DNA of 64,000 nt from JAJFHI01 sp050633705 (GTDB taxonomy: Bacteria > Pseudomonadota > Alphaproteobacteria > Rhizobiales > Hyphomicrobiaceae), in assembly GCA_050633705.1 (NCBI GenBank), contig JBOEGZ010000005.1, positions 244,208-308,207 of the forward strand, given 5' to 3'. Positions 54,516-63,904 of this stretch are shown here, piece by piece (position 1 is the first letter of the stretch; every line of letters starts with the position of its first letter). The notes below the pieces were generated by a model. It made no database searches and was not told where the DNA came from. It was given only the letters and a program-made list of their open reading frames with translations. Made by a program: the position numbers and the translations under genes.

Positions 54516-56174
54516 TTAGCGTCGTGCTGCCACCCCGATTAACGGTGCGATGCGCTTAATCAATCGGCCTGTCGCAGGCGCTGCGTTATATCCAGCCGTT
54601 ATACTTCCGTTGGTTTCTGCCACGGGTTGTGGTTCAAACAACATCACCAAAGTCAGATACGCCGGAGCATCCATCGGAAATGCGGCAACAAACGAGGAGA
54701 TCACTGAATTTTTGTTATAGCCACCGCGTGCCGGCAATTCGGCTGTACCTGTTTTGCCACCAACGCGATAGCCCAACACATCTGCCCGGCGACCTGTTCC
54801 GAAACGACCACCAACATTGCGGCGCATCAAGTTGCGAATTTGGCGACTGGTCGAACGCTTGATAATCGGTGCGCCTTTCAAATAGTCCGCTTTTTCCTGA
54901 CGCAAAAATGTCGGACGGACAAATCGACCACCATTGACGAGTGCTGCCGCCGCAGATGCAAATTGCAACGGTGCAACGGCAATACCGTGGCCGTATGATA
55001 TCGTGGCGGTTTCAGCTTCACCCCACGACTTTGGCAATTGCACACGAGCTACGCGGCCAGCTTCGGTCATCATTTCTTCTGTCAATCCAAGACGCGAGAG
55101 AAAGGCTTTTTGCTCTTCCTTACCGACTTCCAATGCCAACGCACCCGATCCAATGTTCGATGACCTGAGAAACACTTCTGCAACCGTCAATGGTCGACCG
55201 GCCGGGTGGAGGTCTCTGATCGTGTGTCCGCCGACCCTTAGCGGTGCTCTCACATCAATTTTCGTTGTCGGTGTTACACGGCCTGCATCAAGCGCCATAG
55301 CAACCGTGAACAGTTTAAAGATTGACCCAAGTTCATACGTGCTGGAGATAACACGATCGCGGTTTGCAGCCAGATCGACAGAACCACCCGCATCACGCCT
55401 GCCACCAGAGCGCGACGTCGCTGCAAGGACCTCACCAGTCTTAACATCTAAAACGATACCAGCCGCGGCGCGCGCTTTGTAACGCTCAATTGCGTCACCA
55501 AGCTCGACTGTCAGTGCTTGTTGAACAGCCAGGTCAAGAGACATCTGAATAGGTGCGCGCTCAGAACGCGAAACGCCATAGACCTGACGCACCCAACCCC
55601 GCCGATCAATATAGCTTTCAAAGCCGGCTAGCCCTTTGTTGTCGACATCAACGGCACCAAGGATATGACCAGCCAATTGTGCGCGCGGGTAAACTCGGCT
55701 GATTTCTTCGCGAAATGACAAACCCGGCAAACCGAGATTGTGCACCGTTTGCGCCAGCGATGGTGGCATTTGCCGTTTGATCCAAGCAAAGCGGCGCTTT
55801 TTATCGGACAACACATTTGCCAATTCTGGTCCGTCAACTCCAGAGATCAGTGGCTTGAGCCTTGCAACCACGTCATCTGCATCGAGCACCCGGGCCGGAT
55901 CTGCAAACAAGGATGGGACAGCAACGTCGGTCGCCAACAGGCGTCCGTGGCGATCAACAATATCAGGGCGCGCATGACTGGTGGCAACGCGAGGGCGAAT
56001 GGCGGCTGCAGACGTTTGAATTCGCTGCTGACCAATCATAGCAAGGTGCACGAGTTGGACACCAACGGCTGTGAACAATAGAGTGGCCGTCACAAAAACG
56101 AGCGCGCTACGGCGTTTGGGCGTACGGATGTTTAAATTGCTATTTGGTAACGTCGTGCGCCTCAATTTCAACAC
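54516..56174 (-). CDS. ftsI: Septal peptidoglycan transpeptidase FtsI (PBP3)
   Basis: Cross-links septal peptidoglycan alongside FtsW. One N-terminal membrane anchor (about 24-46, ALVFVTATLLFTAVGVQLV), a dimerisation domain opening with RPDIVDRHGRLLATDV, then the transpeptidase with the active serine in GSIFK (SxxK), SSN (SxN) and KTGT (KTG). GTG 56174 is the open-frame start and TTG 56165 has a slightly better ribosome-site spacing. Sits between ftsL and murE. Confidence 0.96.
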   Translation of the reverse strand: MLKLRRTTLPNSNLNIRTPKRRSALVFVTATLLFTAVGVQLVHLAMIGQQRIQTSAAAIRPRVATSHARPDIVDRHGRLLATDVAVPSLFADPARVLDADDVVARLKPLISGVDGPELANVLSDKKRRFAWIKRQMPPSLAQTVHNLGLPGLSFREEISRVYPRAQLAGHILGAVDVDNKGLAGFESYIDRRGWVRQVYGVSRSERAPIQMSLDLAVQQALTVELGDAIERYKARAAAGIVLDVKTGEVLAATSRSGGRRDAGGSVDLAANRDRVISSTYELGSIFKLFTVAMALDAGRVTPTTKIDVRAPLRVGGHTIRDLHPAGRPLTVAEVFLRSSNIGSGALALEVGKEEQKAFLSRLGLTEEMMTEAGRVARVQLPKSWGEAETATISYGHGIAVAPLQFASAAAALVNGGRFVRPTFLRQEKADYLKGAPIIKRSTSRQIRNLMRRNVGGRFGTGRRADVLGYRVGGKTGTAELPARGGYNKNSVISSFVAAFPMDAPAYLTLVMLFEPQPVAETNGSITAGYNAAPATGRLIKRIAPLIGVAARR

Positions 56175-56223
56175 CTCACATCAACTTAGCAGCGACACAA
56201 AAACCATCAGTCTTGTGCAATCA

Positions 56224-56541
56224 CTAACGTGTTTGACGAGTTGTTGAACCGGTTTCCACTGCACTCCCATCACTGAAGAATTCCGGACGTAGGGTGTCGA
56301 CGATCTGCTTTTCTGTGAGCGGTTGGAGGCCCTGTTCACGAGCCAATGGCTCAATCCGTTCTGGTCGAGCCAAGTGAGCCCGTTCGGCTTTCAAAATTGC
56401 AATATCGCCTTGTGCTTGGTCACGCATGCGCTCGAGCGCATACACGTTTCGCTCAAGTCCTCTTGCGTCATAATTGACGGCATAGAGCATGAAGGCACTG
56501 GCAAGGGCGAGAAAAGAAGAGGCAACAGACAACATACGCAT
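56224..56541 (-). CDS. ftsL: Cell-division protein FtsL
   Basis: A short bitopic protein: one transmembrane helix (about 2-20, LSVASSFLALASAFMLYAVNY), then a coiled coil (RGLERNVYALERMRDQAQGDIAILKAERAHLARPERIEPLAREQGLQPL). Sequence identity in this family is low; the position between rsmH and ftsI and the layout decide. The open frame runs to 56613, but ATG 56541 or 56535 gives the usual 100-105 residues. It partners FtsQ and FtsB. Confidence 0.88.
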   Translation of the reverse strand: MRMLSVASSFLALASAFMLYAVNYDARGLERNVYALERMRDQAQGDIAILKAERAHLARPERIEPLAREQGLQPLTEKQIVDTLRPEFFSDGSAVETGSTTRQTR

Positions 56542-56625
56542 GGGACACAAGATCCTTGAAACACAACTGAGCCGAGGAGCACCCAACCCAAAGACCAACC
56601 AAAAAAGTTTCAATCCGCGCCGATG

Positions 56626-57642
56626 TTAGTCCGCATTAAGAGCTGCATTCCCAATGGGGCTTTCATCTTGTGGCCAGGCTGGAGCCTCAGTTCGAATAGC
56701 TGATCTGAGGTGGGCTGACCGTGCGCGCGAATTAGCCTTAATTTCTTCTTGAGAAGACGTTAACGCCCGATGGTTAACAATTTGGAAACTTGGTGGCATT
56801 GGCGCCAAAACCTCCGGTAAATGGCGCGATCCGCCGCCCTGTCGTCCACCACGAGACTTCAAAAATCTCTTAACGATGCGGTCCTCCAAAGAGTGAAAAG
56901 TAACCACAACAAGGCGCCCACCTGGCTTCAAACAACGCTCAGCTCCGGCCAGTCCGCGCATCAATTCACCAAGCTCATCATTGACGAAGATCCGAAGCGC
57001 TTGAAACACCCGCGTGGCTGGATGCTTCTTGGCACCCCCGCGTCCACCCAATACGCGCGACACCAAATCGGCCAATTGGCGGGTGCGTGTGAACGGTTCT
57101 TTTTCCCGATCGGCAACGATTGCGCGGGCAATCACGCGCGAACGCCGCTCCTCGCCAAAATGAAAAAATATGTCGGCAAGTTGATCGGCCTCAAAATTAT
57201 TGACGACATCGCCAGCGCTTAAGCCTTGTTCGCTCGCCGCTAAGCCGGGAGCAGCAAACATCCGCATATCAAGCGGGCCATCGGACTGAAACGAAAAACC
57301 CCGATCGGCTTGATCCAACTGCATCGAAGACACGCCAAGGTCAAAGACAATGCCATCAAACCTAGCGGAGAAGTCATCACGTGTATTTGCCAATTCCAAC
57401 AGCGAACCGAAGGGTTCATTGTTGAGCCCAAACCGATCCGCGAACGCCTCACCTAAGGTTCGACCCGCTTTCAATGCCGATGGATCACGGTCAAATGCCA
57501 ATACCTTACAATTGGCGGCCTCAAGAATTGCACGTGAATAACCACCCGCCCCAAAAGTCGCGTCGATATAGTGTTCGTTGTCTGCTGGAGCTAAATTTTT
57601 TAGCACAGCTTCGAGCAGCACGGGAATGTGTCGGCTTTGCAC
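56626..57642 (-). CDS. rsmH: 16S rRNA (cytosine-1402-N4)-methyltransferase
   Basis: Methylates C1402 in the ribosomal P site. Landmarks: HIPVLLEAVLKNL, the SAM-binding YIDATFGAGGYSRAIL and FDRDPSA, FDLGVSSMQLDQADRGFSFQSDGPLDMRM, and HSLEDRIVKRFLK near the C-terminus. GTG 57642 start; 338 residues. Also known as mraW. Second gene of the dcw cluster. Confidence 0.96.
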   Translation of the reverse strand: MQSRHIPVLLEAVLKNLAPADNEHYIDATFGAGGYSRAILEAANCKVLAFDRDPSALKAGRTLGEAFADRFGLNNEPFGSLLELANTRDDFSARFDGIVFDLGVSSMQLDQADRGFSFQSDGPLDMRMFAAPGLAASEQGLSAGDVVNNFEADQLADIFFHFGEERRSRVIARAIVADREKEPFTRTRQLADLVSRVLGGRGGAKKHPATRVFQALRIFVNDELGELMRGLAGAERCLKPGGRLVVVTFHSLEDRIVKRFLKSRGGRQGGGSRHLPEVLAPMPPSFQIVNHRALTSSQEEIKANSRARSAHLRSAIRTEAPAWPQDESPIGNAALNAD

Positions 57643-57764
57643 TGAGATAAACCTGCGTTACGTCTGTCCCAAGTTCACGCAGATAAGTTCATCTAACGCA
57701 ATAGGTGGAGCAGTACATCATTGCAAAGGCGCTTCAAACTTTACCAATCTGCACTGCTGCGACA

Positions 57765-58274
57765 TCACTCCCGTGTGCTCTCAGGTCCACCGACTAATTT
57801 GCCAGCAGCCCGGCTCCCCGCGCCGAGAAGTTTGCGGTGCCCTCTGACTTTGTCGCGCGCTGCTTTGCGCCGCGCTTCAAAGCCCTCGGGCGCCCACATT
57901 TGGAATTTTTCGCCAAGGCCGACAAACGCGACCTGGGTGTTGAGGCCGGCATGGTTGCGAAGCCCTTCAGGTAAGACGATGCGTCCGTCTCCATCGATTG
58001 AGAGGATCTGAACGTCCCCGTAGAGGGCAACAGACAGCTCGTCTCGCTCGTCCGAATAGTCCGGCAAGCCCGAGAGAAGCCCGTCGATCTTTTGCGCAAG
58101 CCTTTCCCCACCTGCATCGAGTGCCGCAGCATCGAGCGAAGGATAGCAGTAGATTCCGGCTGCGCCGCTACCGCGATAGCCATCGCGCTCAAGGACTGAG
58201 CGGAACGCGGCTGGGATAGAGACCCGGCCTTTGGTGTCGATCTTGTTGATGAATGTTGAGACAAAGCGGTCCAT
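57765..58274 (-). CDS. mraZ: MraZ, regulator of the dcw cluster
   Basis: First gene of the dcw cluster. A 169-residue protein made of two SpoVT-AbrB-type units; the start (MDRFVSTFINKIDTKGRVSIPAAFRSVL) and the second copy (SIDGDGRIVLPEGLRNHAGLNTQVAFVGLGEKFQMW) are textbook. In E. coli MraZ binds repeats upstream of its own gene and represses the cluster. The C-terminal 25 residues are Gly/Arg/Lys-rich and longer than in E. coli (152 residues). Confidence 0.95.
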   Translation of the reverse strand: MDRFVSTFINKIDTKGRVSIPAAFRSVLERDGYRGSGAAGIYCYPSLDAAALDAGGERLAQKIDGLLSGLPDYSDERDELSVALYGDVQILSIDGDGRIVLPEGLRNHAGLNTQVAFVGLGEKFQMWAPEGFEARRKAARDKVRGHRKLLGAGSRAAGKLVGGPESTRE

Positions 58275-58941
58275 TCCCGATTGCTGCTTTCACTCGTTAC
58301 GCCAGCTCAAAAACTCAAACCCAAATCGCACTGAAAGCCACCTGTTGGTGTCGATAAACACCGCACTTGGCCGTCGCACTCACCCTGTCGTGTCCCAAGT
58401 GAGTTAGAGGCCGTGGAGGTCGCGAACTTTGGCCCTCTATCAAAGTCTGCGCCGCTCCCACGGCCCACCCAGAACGATTGGGCCTATATGGGATACGATG
58501 GAATTTTATGGGCGTCAATGGTTTGTTAAGGATTTCAGGTGGGCAAATCCTGTTCTCCACAGAGCAATCCTGCGGCGCAATCCAGTCCCAGTTACGCCAG
58601 TCAAGGTCCCAATCCCGGTCGCGGACCAAAAGATTGGCGCCGACACATTGGCAAAGTTGGATGACATTGGACGGTCCTGGCCTGCCTAATCTGTCCGCTT
58701 GATTTGCCGCTCGCGCCTTAAAGTTGGTGCTACAGCGCAACAACCGGTCGCTAATCCGCATCCATTGGAACCAACGGCTGAGGTAAAACACATATTCTTC
58801 AATTGGTTGGGTTGCAGATGCAGCAAAATTCGTGAGGCTAGAGGCAGGAAAAAATTTGCATGCTCACAATGTTTGATGTCGCAGAGATCGCGTGACTGGT
58901 CACAGCTGATATTTCTCAGATGTGCCGGTGAGGTTAAAGGT
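58275..58941. other. Divergent regulatory region between mraZ and the unknown membrane protein
   Basis: 667 bases. No convincing gene is seen; a frame open from 58699 merely leads into the plus-strand gene. It must hold the dcw promoter on the minus strand and the promoter of the plus gene. Confidence 0.45.
58490..58518 (-). promoter_or_regulatory. Possible mraZ/dcw promoter with nearby TGGG repeats
   Basis: TTGACG (58513-58518) lies 17 bases from TATCCC (58490-58495) on the minus strand, some 210 bases before mraZ. Three TGGG units (in 58457-58471) come just downstream, reminiscent of MraZ sites, though the outer two are 11 bases apart rather than the 10 of E. coli. Confidence 0.3.
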
Positions 58942-60213
58942 ATGAAAGTCCAGTTTCGGGAACAAACTCCGGGTGTGCGCTCCGGCGAATGGTGGGATCC
59001 GACGACCGACAGATATCACTCGGTCGTAACAATCCAATCGTTGGACGGTTGGGTTGGCTATATCGGCGACAAGCGAATCGACAAAGAATTCGCATCTCAT
59101 GAAGCCGCAGCCGAGCACGCAATTTCCCAACTTGAAAGCCAACTGCTACGGCGCCAAGCCTATCACCGGCTGGCCAAATTCACAGCTCCAGGCATCGCAG
59201 TTGGTGTGCTGGCGTTGGTTATCCATTCCGTTTTCTTCTCAACCACTGAGCCACCGACCGAGATTGCAAATGCCGATACACAGAGCAACATCGCAACCAG
59301 CTCAATTCAACAGCCAACGCCAACGCGCCCCATGCCAACGGCGCACGCAATCACCAATGCCAGTTCTCGCGCATCAAGCGCATCCGAATACGACCAAACA
59401 ACTTACAAAGTAACCGCCGCAGCCACACACGACGACAATCAAGCAATCCGTCGTGAAGCGACATCAACCGACAGGCGGCCAAACCTTCCTCGCATTCATA
59501 TGCGCCATGCCGAACCACGCCCATGGGAAAAACCGCTCAGCGAACATGCAATCGCAAAAGAACCTGAAGCGGCTCTAGAAAATTCTACGACTGACGCGAC
59601 AAAGCCGATAGCGCGCACAGCCAAGCTCTCCGAGAATGGACGTTTGGATGAATCTCAAACAGGTACGCCCAGCTCAATCACGACGACGAACTCAGACGAT
59701 AGCAATGATGACAACGGCGAAACGTTCTATGATTTGGACCTAGCCGCCGACATGCGTGCCGACCAGGAAGAGCGTGAAAGATTTCTAAACTCAGAAAAAC
59801 AAGACGTTGAGCAGACCGAAACCTCACCCGCTCACGAAAAAGCCCCCACTGAACAGATCGAGAATGCAAACACGCAACTCGTCGAAGATGATGAAGCGCC
59901 GGCACTCACTCCAATCCACACCAACACCTCTCCAACGCCTTATACTTCGCAAAAGGCTTACAAAAAGAGGTCTGTTAAAAAGCGCAAATTTAAAAGCAAG
60001 GCAGCACTTAAAAGGCGGACAACAAAACGCGCGCGGCGAAAATCGCGGTCTCCACTGGTTCGCAGAATTGTCCGTCGCAACGCTTTTGGTCAGCGCTATG
60101 TCGTTTACAAGGCACGACGCCCACGCAATGCGCGAGAATATCGCCGGCTCCAACGTATCAAGCGTCGGATTGCAGCCAAGAGACGCCAATATTACTATAA
60201 AAATGGTTATTGA
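58942..60213 (+). CDS. Unknown single-pass membrane protein with disordered middle and basic tail
   Basis: I do not recognise a family. From ATG 58942 (GAGGTTAAAGGT ahead) the protein has 423 residues: a small folded N-terminal part (10-70, GEWWDPTTDRYHSVVTIQSLDGWVGYIGDKRID), one transmembrane helix (about 82-100, APGIAVGVLALVIHSVFF), about 240 residues rich in Thr, Ser, Glu, Asp, Ala, Pro and probably disordered, and a final 75 residues packed with Arg/Lys/Tyr (RRIVRRNAFGQRYVVYKARRP; YRRLQRIKRRIAAKRRQYYYK). The frame is open further back to 58699. It stands divergently from mraZ. The basic tail could bind nucleic acid, phospholipid or glycan; this is a guess. Confidence 0.7.
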   Translation: MKVQFREQTPGVRSGEWWDPTTDRYHSVVTIQSLDGWVGYIGDKRIDKEFASHEAAAEHAISQLESQLLRRQAYHRLAKFTAPGIAVGVLALVIHSVFFSTTEPPTEIANADTQSNIATSSIQQPTPTRPMPTAHAITNASSRASSASEYDQTTYKVTAAATHDDNQAIRREATSTDRRPNLPRIHMRHAEPRPWEKPLSEHAIAKEPEAALENSTTDATKPIARTAKLSENGRLDESQTGTPSSITTTNSDDSNDDNGETFYDLDLAADMRADQEERERFLNSEKQDVEQTETSPAHEKAPTEQIENANTQLVEDDEAPALTPIHTNTSPTPYTSQKAYKKRSVKKRKFKSKAALKRRTTKRARRKSRSPLVRRIVRRNAFGQRYVVYKARRPRNAREYRRLQRIKRRIAAKRRQYYYKNGY

Positions 60214-60433
60214 TCGTTGCGCAACGAATTTACGAACGGCCTCATTGACCTTCAACACTGCGCTATTGCACAATTTCAACCGTGGAAAAATTCAACCCGG
60301 AAAACAATTCCAACCAGAATCCGACGACACCCGACCATCACCATCACCTCGGAGATATTAACTTGGCTTGGACGCACGATCGTGTGAGCCTTCTCACTTT
60401 GCAAAAAGACGCAAGTAAGTACGGAAACAATCT

Positions 60434-61531
60434 ATGAAGGTGCTCACAGTTGGCGGCGCGATGGTCGACACCATTGCAATTATCGATAGCGATCGCATCG
60501 AACGCATGACCATGTTGAATGCAGAGACGTCGTTTCTGCTGATGGAAGAGGGGCGAAAAACTGAAGCTCTTAAAATTTCAACTCATTGCGGCGGCGGTGC
60601 GATTAATGCTGGTGTTGCCATGGCGCGCCTTGGAGCTGACGTCGCAACGCTCGCTCGCGTTGGACGCGACGACCGCGCCGAATTAATCCTCCAGCGCTTA
60701 ATGTCCGAAGGCGTCTCAACCCGCTTCGTCATTCGTGATCCCAACGCACCAACGGGCGCTTCTGTCCTGGTTTCATCTCACGACCGCAACGCTGCAATTT
60801 TCACGTTTCGTGGCGCCAACACAGCTTTATGCACCGATGAACTAAAAGACGACGCCTTCGCCGCTGATCTCGTTTACATCACAAGCCTATCCAACAACTC
60901 AGCCGATTGCTTTCCAGAACTTGTCAAACGCGCAAAAGCTGGCAACGCCAAAGTGGCAACGAACCCTGGCGTTCGTCAGTTATCAGCACGCAGTGGTGCT
61001 TTCTTCGATTGCTTACCTGAAATCGATATTCTGTCTATCAATAGCGCTGAAGCAGACGTTTTGGTCCCAAGCCTGATTGCTGACTTTGGCGAAGGTGGCC
61101 CTGTTTTACCGCTCGAAGCCGGCGATACACCACCACGTCTTGTCGCTCGTGGGTTAAGCGGCGGAGGCTTTGATATGAGCCTCATTGGTTTCGTTAAAGC
61201 CGTCCACAAAATCGGCGTCGACTGCATTGTCATCACTGATGGGCGCGATGGTGCTGTGGTCAGTCAAGACGGAAACATCTGGCATTGCCCTGTAGCTGAA
61301 AACATCAAGGTTGCAGGCACAGCCGGTGCTGGTGACGCATTCGCTGCCACGTTTTCAGCATTCCACACACGCGGTGAAACGCCCGATGTTGCATTAAAAG
61401 CTGCGACCTTGAACGCGGCCTCTGTTGTCGGCCACGTCGACACTCAAACTGGTTTGTTAAATGAGCACTCCTTGCAAAAGGACGTTGAAAAACTTTCAAC
61501 CAGCTTACGCCTGCGTCATTGGCAAATTTGA
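60434..61531 (+). CDS. PfkB-family carbohydrate/nucleoside kinase
   Basis: A ribokinase-fold kinase of 365 residues that phosphorylates a sugar or nucleoside with ATP. Both PfkB signatures are present: THCGGGAINAGVAMARLGADVATLARVGRD near residue 55 and GTAGAGDAFAATFSAF near 295, whose Asp is the catalytic base. An insertion (about 210-245, EGGPVLPLEAGDTPPRLVARGLSGGG) is not usual for ribokinases. The substrate cannot be read from the sequence. ATG 60434. Confidence 0.85.
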   Translation: MKVLTVGGAMVDTIAIIDSDRIERMTMLNAETSFLLMEEGRKTEALKISTHCGGGAINAGVAMARLGADVATLARVGRDDRAELILQRLMSEGVSTRFVIRDPNAPTGASVLVSSHDRNAAIFTFRGANTALCTDELKDDAFAADLVYITSLSNNSADCFPELVKRAKAGNAKVATNPGVRQLSARSGAFFDCLPEIDILSINSAEADVLVPSLIADFGEGGPVLPLEAGDTPPRLVARGLSGGGFDMSLIGFVKAVHKIGVDCIVITDGRDGAVVSQDGNIWHCPVAENIKVAGTAGAGDAFAATFSAFHTRGETPDVALKAATLNAASVVGHVDTQTGLLNEHSLQKDVEKLSTSLRLRHWQI

Positions 61532-61637
61532 TCAACAACACGCACGTTTGCTCCAACACAACGACGTCGATGTCAGCATATTGACTTGACGTGATCACCG
61601 ACACCCGATTGTCTACCAACGCGTGGAGGGTAATACG

Positions 61638-62414
61638 GTGACACCAAATTTAGTGACAGCAAAGCTCAAATTAAAATCTTGTTTGATCGCGAGCTTCCTC
61701 GTGTTTGCAGCATCTCTTGACCCGGTGATGGCGGCTGCGGATAAAAACACTTGCGTTGCGCCTGAAAGTTTTGCCCGATTTAAAAACCCATTGCCCGCGC
61801 TCAAACGCACGGTTGCATCGGGTAAAAACCTTCACATCGTCGCACTTGGATCATCCAGCACGGCTGGAACCGGCGCGTCATCTGCCAACAATCGATATCC
61901 GCGACAGTTGGCGAAAACACTGCGCAAAAAGCTGAGCGAAATCAAAATTCGTGTCGATAACTACGGCCGCGGCGGCACGCTTGCCAGTCACATGCTGAAA
62001 CGGATTAAAAAGAAAATTATCAGCCAAACTCCAACGCTCGTGATCTGGCAAACCGGCGTCAACGACGCCATTCGAAAAGTGCCGTTCGATAAATTTGAAA
62101 AAACCATCCGCGATGGCATCGCACTCTTACATAGCCGAAGCATTGATGTTGTCTTGCTCGACCCACAACATTTTCCAGGCGAGAAAAAATACGCCGATTA
62201 TCATAAATACATCGCGTTGATGGGAACGGTTGCAAAAGAGATGCAGGTACCCGTTCTGCGCCGCTATGACTTGATGAAACACCTCGTGACCTCAGCACAA
62301 TTCAAAGCCCGAGACCTGTTAGCCAAGGATCAATTTCATCTCAACGATGTGAGTTATGCTTGTCTTGGCAAAGTGCTCGGCACTGCCTTGGCCAATTCCG
62401 CCAATGCGCAGTGA
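61638..62414 (+). CDS. Secreted SGNH/GDSL-type hydrolase
   Basis: A 258-residue exported esterase-like protein. GTG 61638 has GGAGGG seven bases upstream; the N-terminus is a signal peptide ending near VMA-A. Block I is ALGSSSTAGTG (Ser nucleophile), block II has the Gly in NYGRGG, block III WQTGVND and block V DQFHLND with the catalytic Asp-x-x-His. Substrates of this subgroup are mostly lipid or acetylated-glycan esters; the actual one is unknown. It follows the PfkB kinase by 106 bases on the same strand. Confidence 0.85.
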   Translation: MTPNLVTAKLKLKSCLIASFLVFAASLDPVMAAADKNTCVAPESFARFKNPLPALKRTVASGKNLHIVALGSSSTAGTGASSANNRYPRQLAKTLRKKLSEIKIRVDNYGRGGTLASHMLKRIKKKIISQTPTLVIWQTGVNDAIRKVPFDKFEKTIRDGIALLHSRSIDVVLLDPQHFPGEKKYADYHKYIALMGTVAKEMQVPVLRRYDLMKHLVTSAQFKARDLLAKDQFHLNDVSYACLGKVLGTALANSANAQ

Positions 62415-62463
62415 ATTCAATATGCATTGAAAGAGATTTTGGCGGGGAAACAACTCAATCAAC

Positions 62464-62544
62464 CTAGTGCGTGTTCAAACCCTGCCCCCGGTGATAGGCA
62501 TCCATTGCTAGAACGGCCAAAAATAAGTCACCTTGAGAAGTCAT
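62464..62544 (-). pseudogene. Cut-off 5' end of a hydrolase-like gene (26 codons)
   Basis: A 26-codon frame from ATG 62544 to TAG 62464 with an ideal ribosome site (AGGAGGG, five bases ahead) and a start overlapping the TGA of the preceding gene (ATGA). It reads MTSQGDLFLAVLAM and on to DAYHRGQG. From memory this resembles the N-terminus of a larger alpha/beta-hydrolase (lipase-like) protein of alphaproteobacteria, in which the motif goes on NRGYN-like for hundreds of residues. Here the frame stops at once and I see no continuation downstream in any frame. I read it as a remnant left by a deletion; a genuine 26-residue peptide is the alternative. Confidence 0.5.
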
Positions 62545-63269
62545 GATGACCCTCCTGTCAATTGATAAACTGTGAGTTCAAAGAAATTTCTACCTATTCT
62601 CAGGCCGCTCGCTTCTTCAATCTTCAGCGCAGCAAACCAAGGCAATTCTCCGGCCAAATGATAGGTGATTGGGTCTCGCGTAAGCTCTATTTCGGCGCTG
62701 ATGAACTTGACCCCAGGCGCGATGTCCTGCTCGAATTTTTGGGGATTTACAGGGAATGCGCTATCTCGATCGCGCACATCAGGCAGCAAGACAAACATTG
62801 GAAGATTGTCAGGTGCTAGAGTCCGTTTTGTTTTTTCGTCATCGAGGGAACGCATTCTTGCAAATGCTTCAGGAATTTTGATACTACGTTTACTACGACT
62901 TTGTTGCTTGTTTCGATAAAATGCCCTCATAGGAATATCAAAAACGTGCCGAGGCTTAGGCAAAATTTCCGTCCGACTGTATCTGCGCAAAAGCGTCAAT
63001 AAGACTCCATGCTTTCCAAGATCAACAAGAACAGCCTCGCCCATTACCTTCTTCGAATAACCAGGACTAAGACCCCTGAACATGGATATTGTTCTGGTCC
63101 ATTGAACTTCGACCACTGACGAGCCTGAATGTATCTTTCCGTCAACTTCCACATTCACTGTTAAACGGAATTTTGCGTCGTAACGGTTCGAGTAAAGCTC
63201 GTAGCTGAAGTAGCCCACAATCAGCAGAACAAAAAGAATTAAGCCTCCGATAATTTTTAAAATGGTCAT
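62541..63269 (-). CDS. Unknown small membrane-anchored protein
   Basis: A 242-residue protein: one N-terminal transmembrane helix (about 4-24, LKIIGGLILFVLLIVGYFSYEL) and a likely extracytoplasmic body. The stretch FRLTVNVEVDGKIHSGSSVVEVQWTR followed by GEAVLVDLGKHGVLLTLL recurs, as I recall, in uncharacterised alphaproteobacterial proteins encoded next to the hydrolase whose start survives just downstream. It begins at ATG 63269. Function unknown. Confidence 0.75.
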   Translation of the reverse strand: MTILKIIGGLILFVLLIVGYFSYELYSNRYDAKFRLTVNVEVDGKIHSGSSVVEVQWTRTISMFRGLSPGYSKKVMGEAVLVDLGKHGVLLTLLRRYSRTEILPKPRHVFDIPMRAFYRNKQQSRSKRSIKIPEAFARMRSLDDEKTKRTLAPDNLPMFVLLPDVRDRDSAFPVNPQKFEQDIAPGVKFISAEIELTRDPITYHLAGELPWFAALKIEEASGLRIGRNFFELTVYQLTGGSS

Positions 63270-63464
63270 CGCACGATCCCCCTAACCCCCACTCCTAATT
63301 CCAAATTGGCAGGGTTGACGTAGCTCGCAAAAACCAAACCTATAAGTATCAGTAGGAATTTTTTAATTAGATTGCCCCCGACGATAAGCGCCCCAGTTTG
63401 CATCAGCCGAATAATCAGCCGACATCTCTTTATTTTCGGTTTAATTTTTTACTGAGGGAAAAGA

Positions 63465-63870
<406 letters not shown>

Positions 63871-63872
63871 TT

Positions 63873-63904
63873 GTTATAGGTGGTGAAGTTGGCTGCAAGG
63901 TCAA
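63873..63904 (-). promoter_or_regulatory. Possible rnpB promoter
   Basis: TATAAC (63873-63878) lies six bases before the RNA start on the minus strand. TTGACC (63899-63904) is upstream, but the 20-base spacer is long. The remaining bases to 64000 hold no recognisable gene. Confidence 0.35.
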
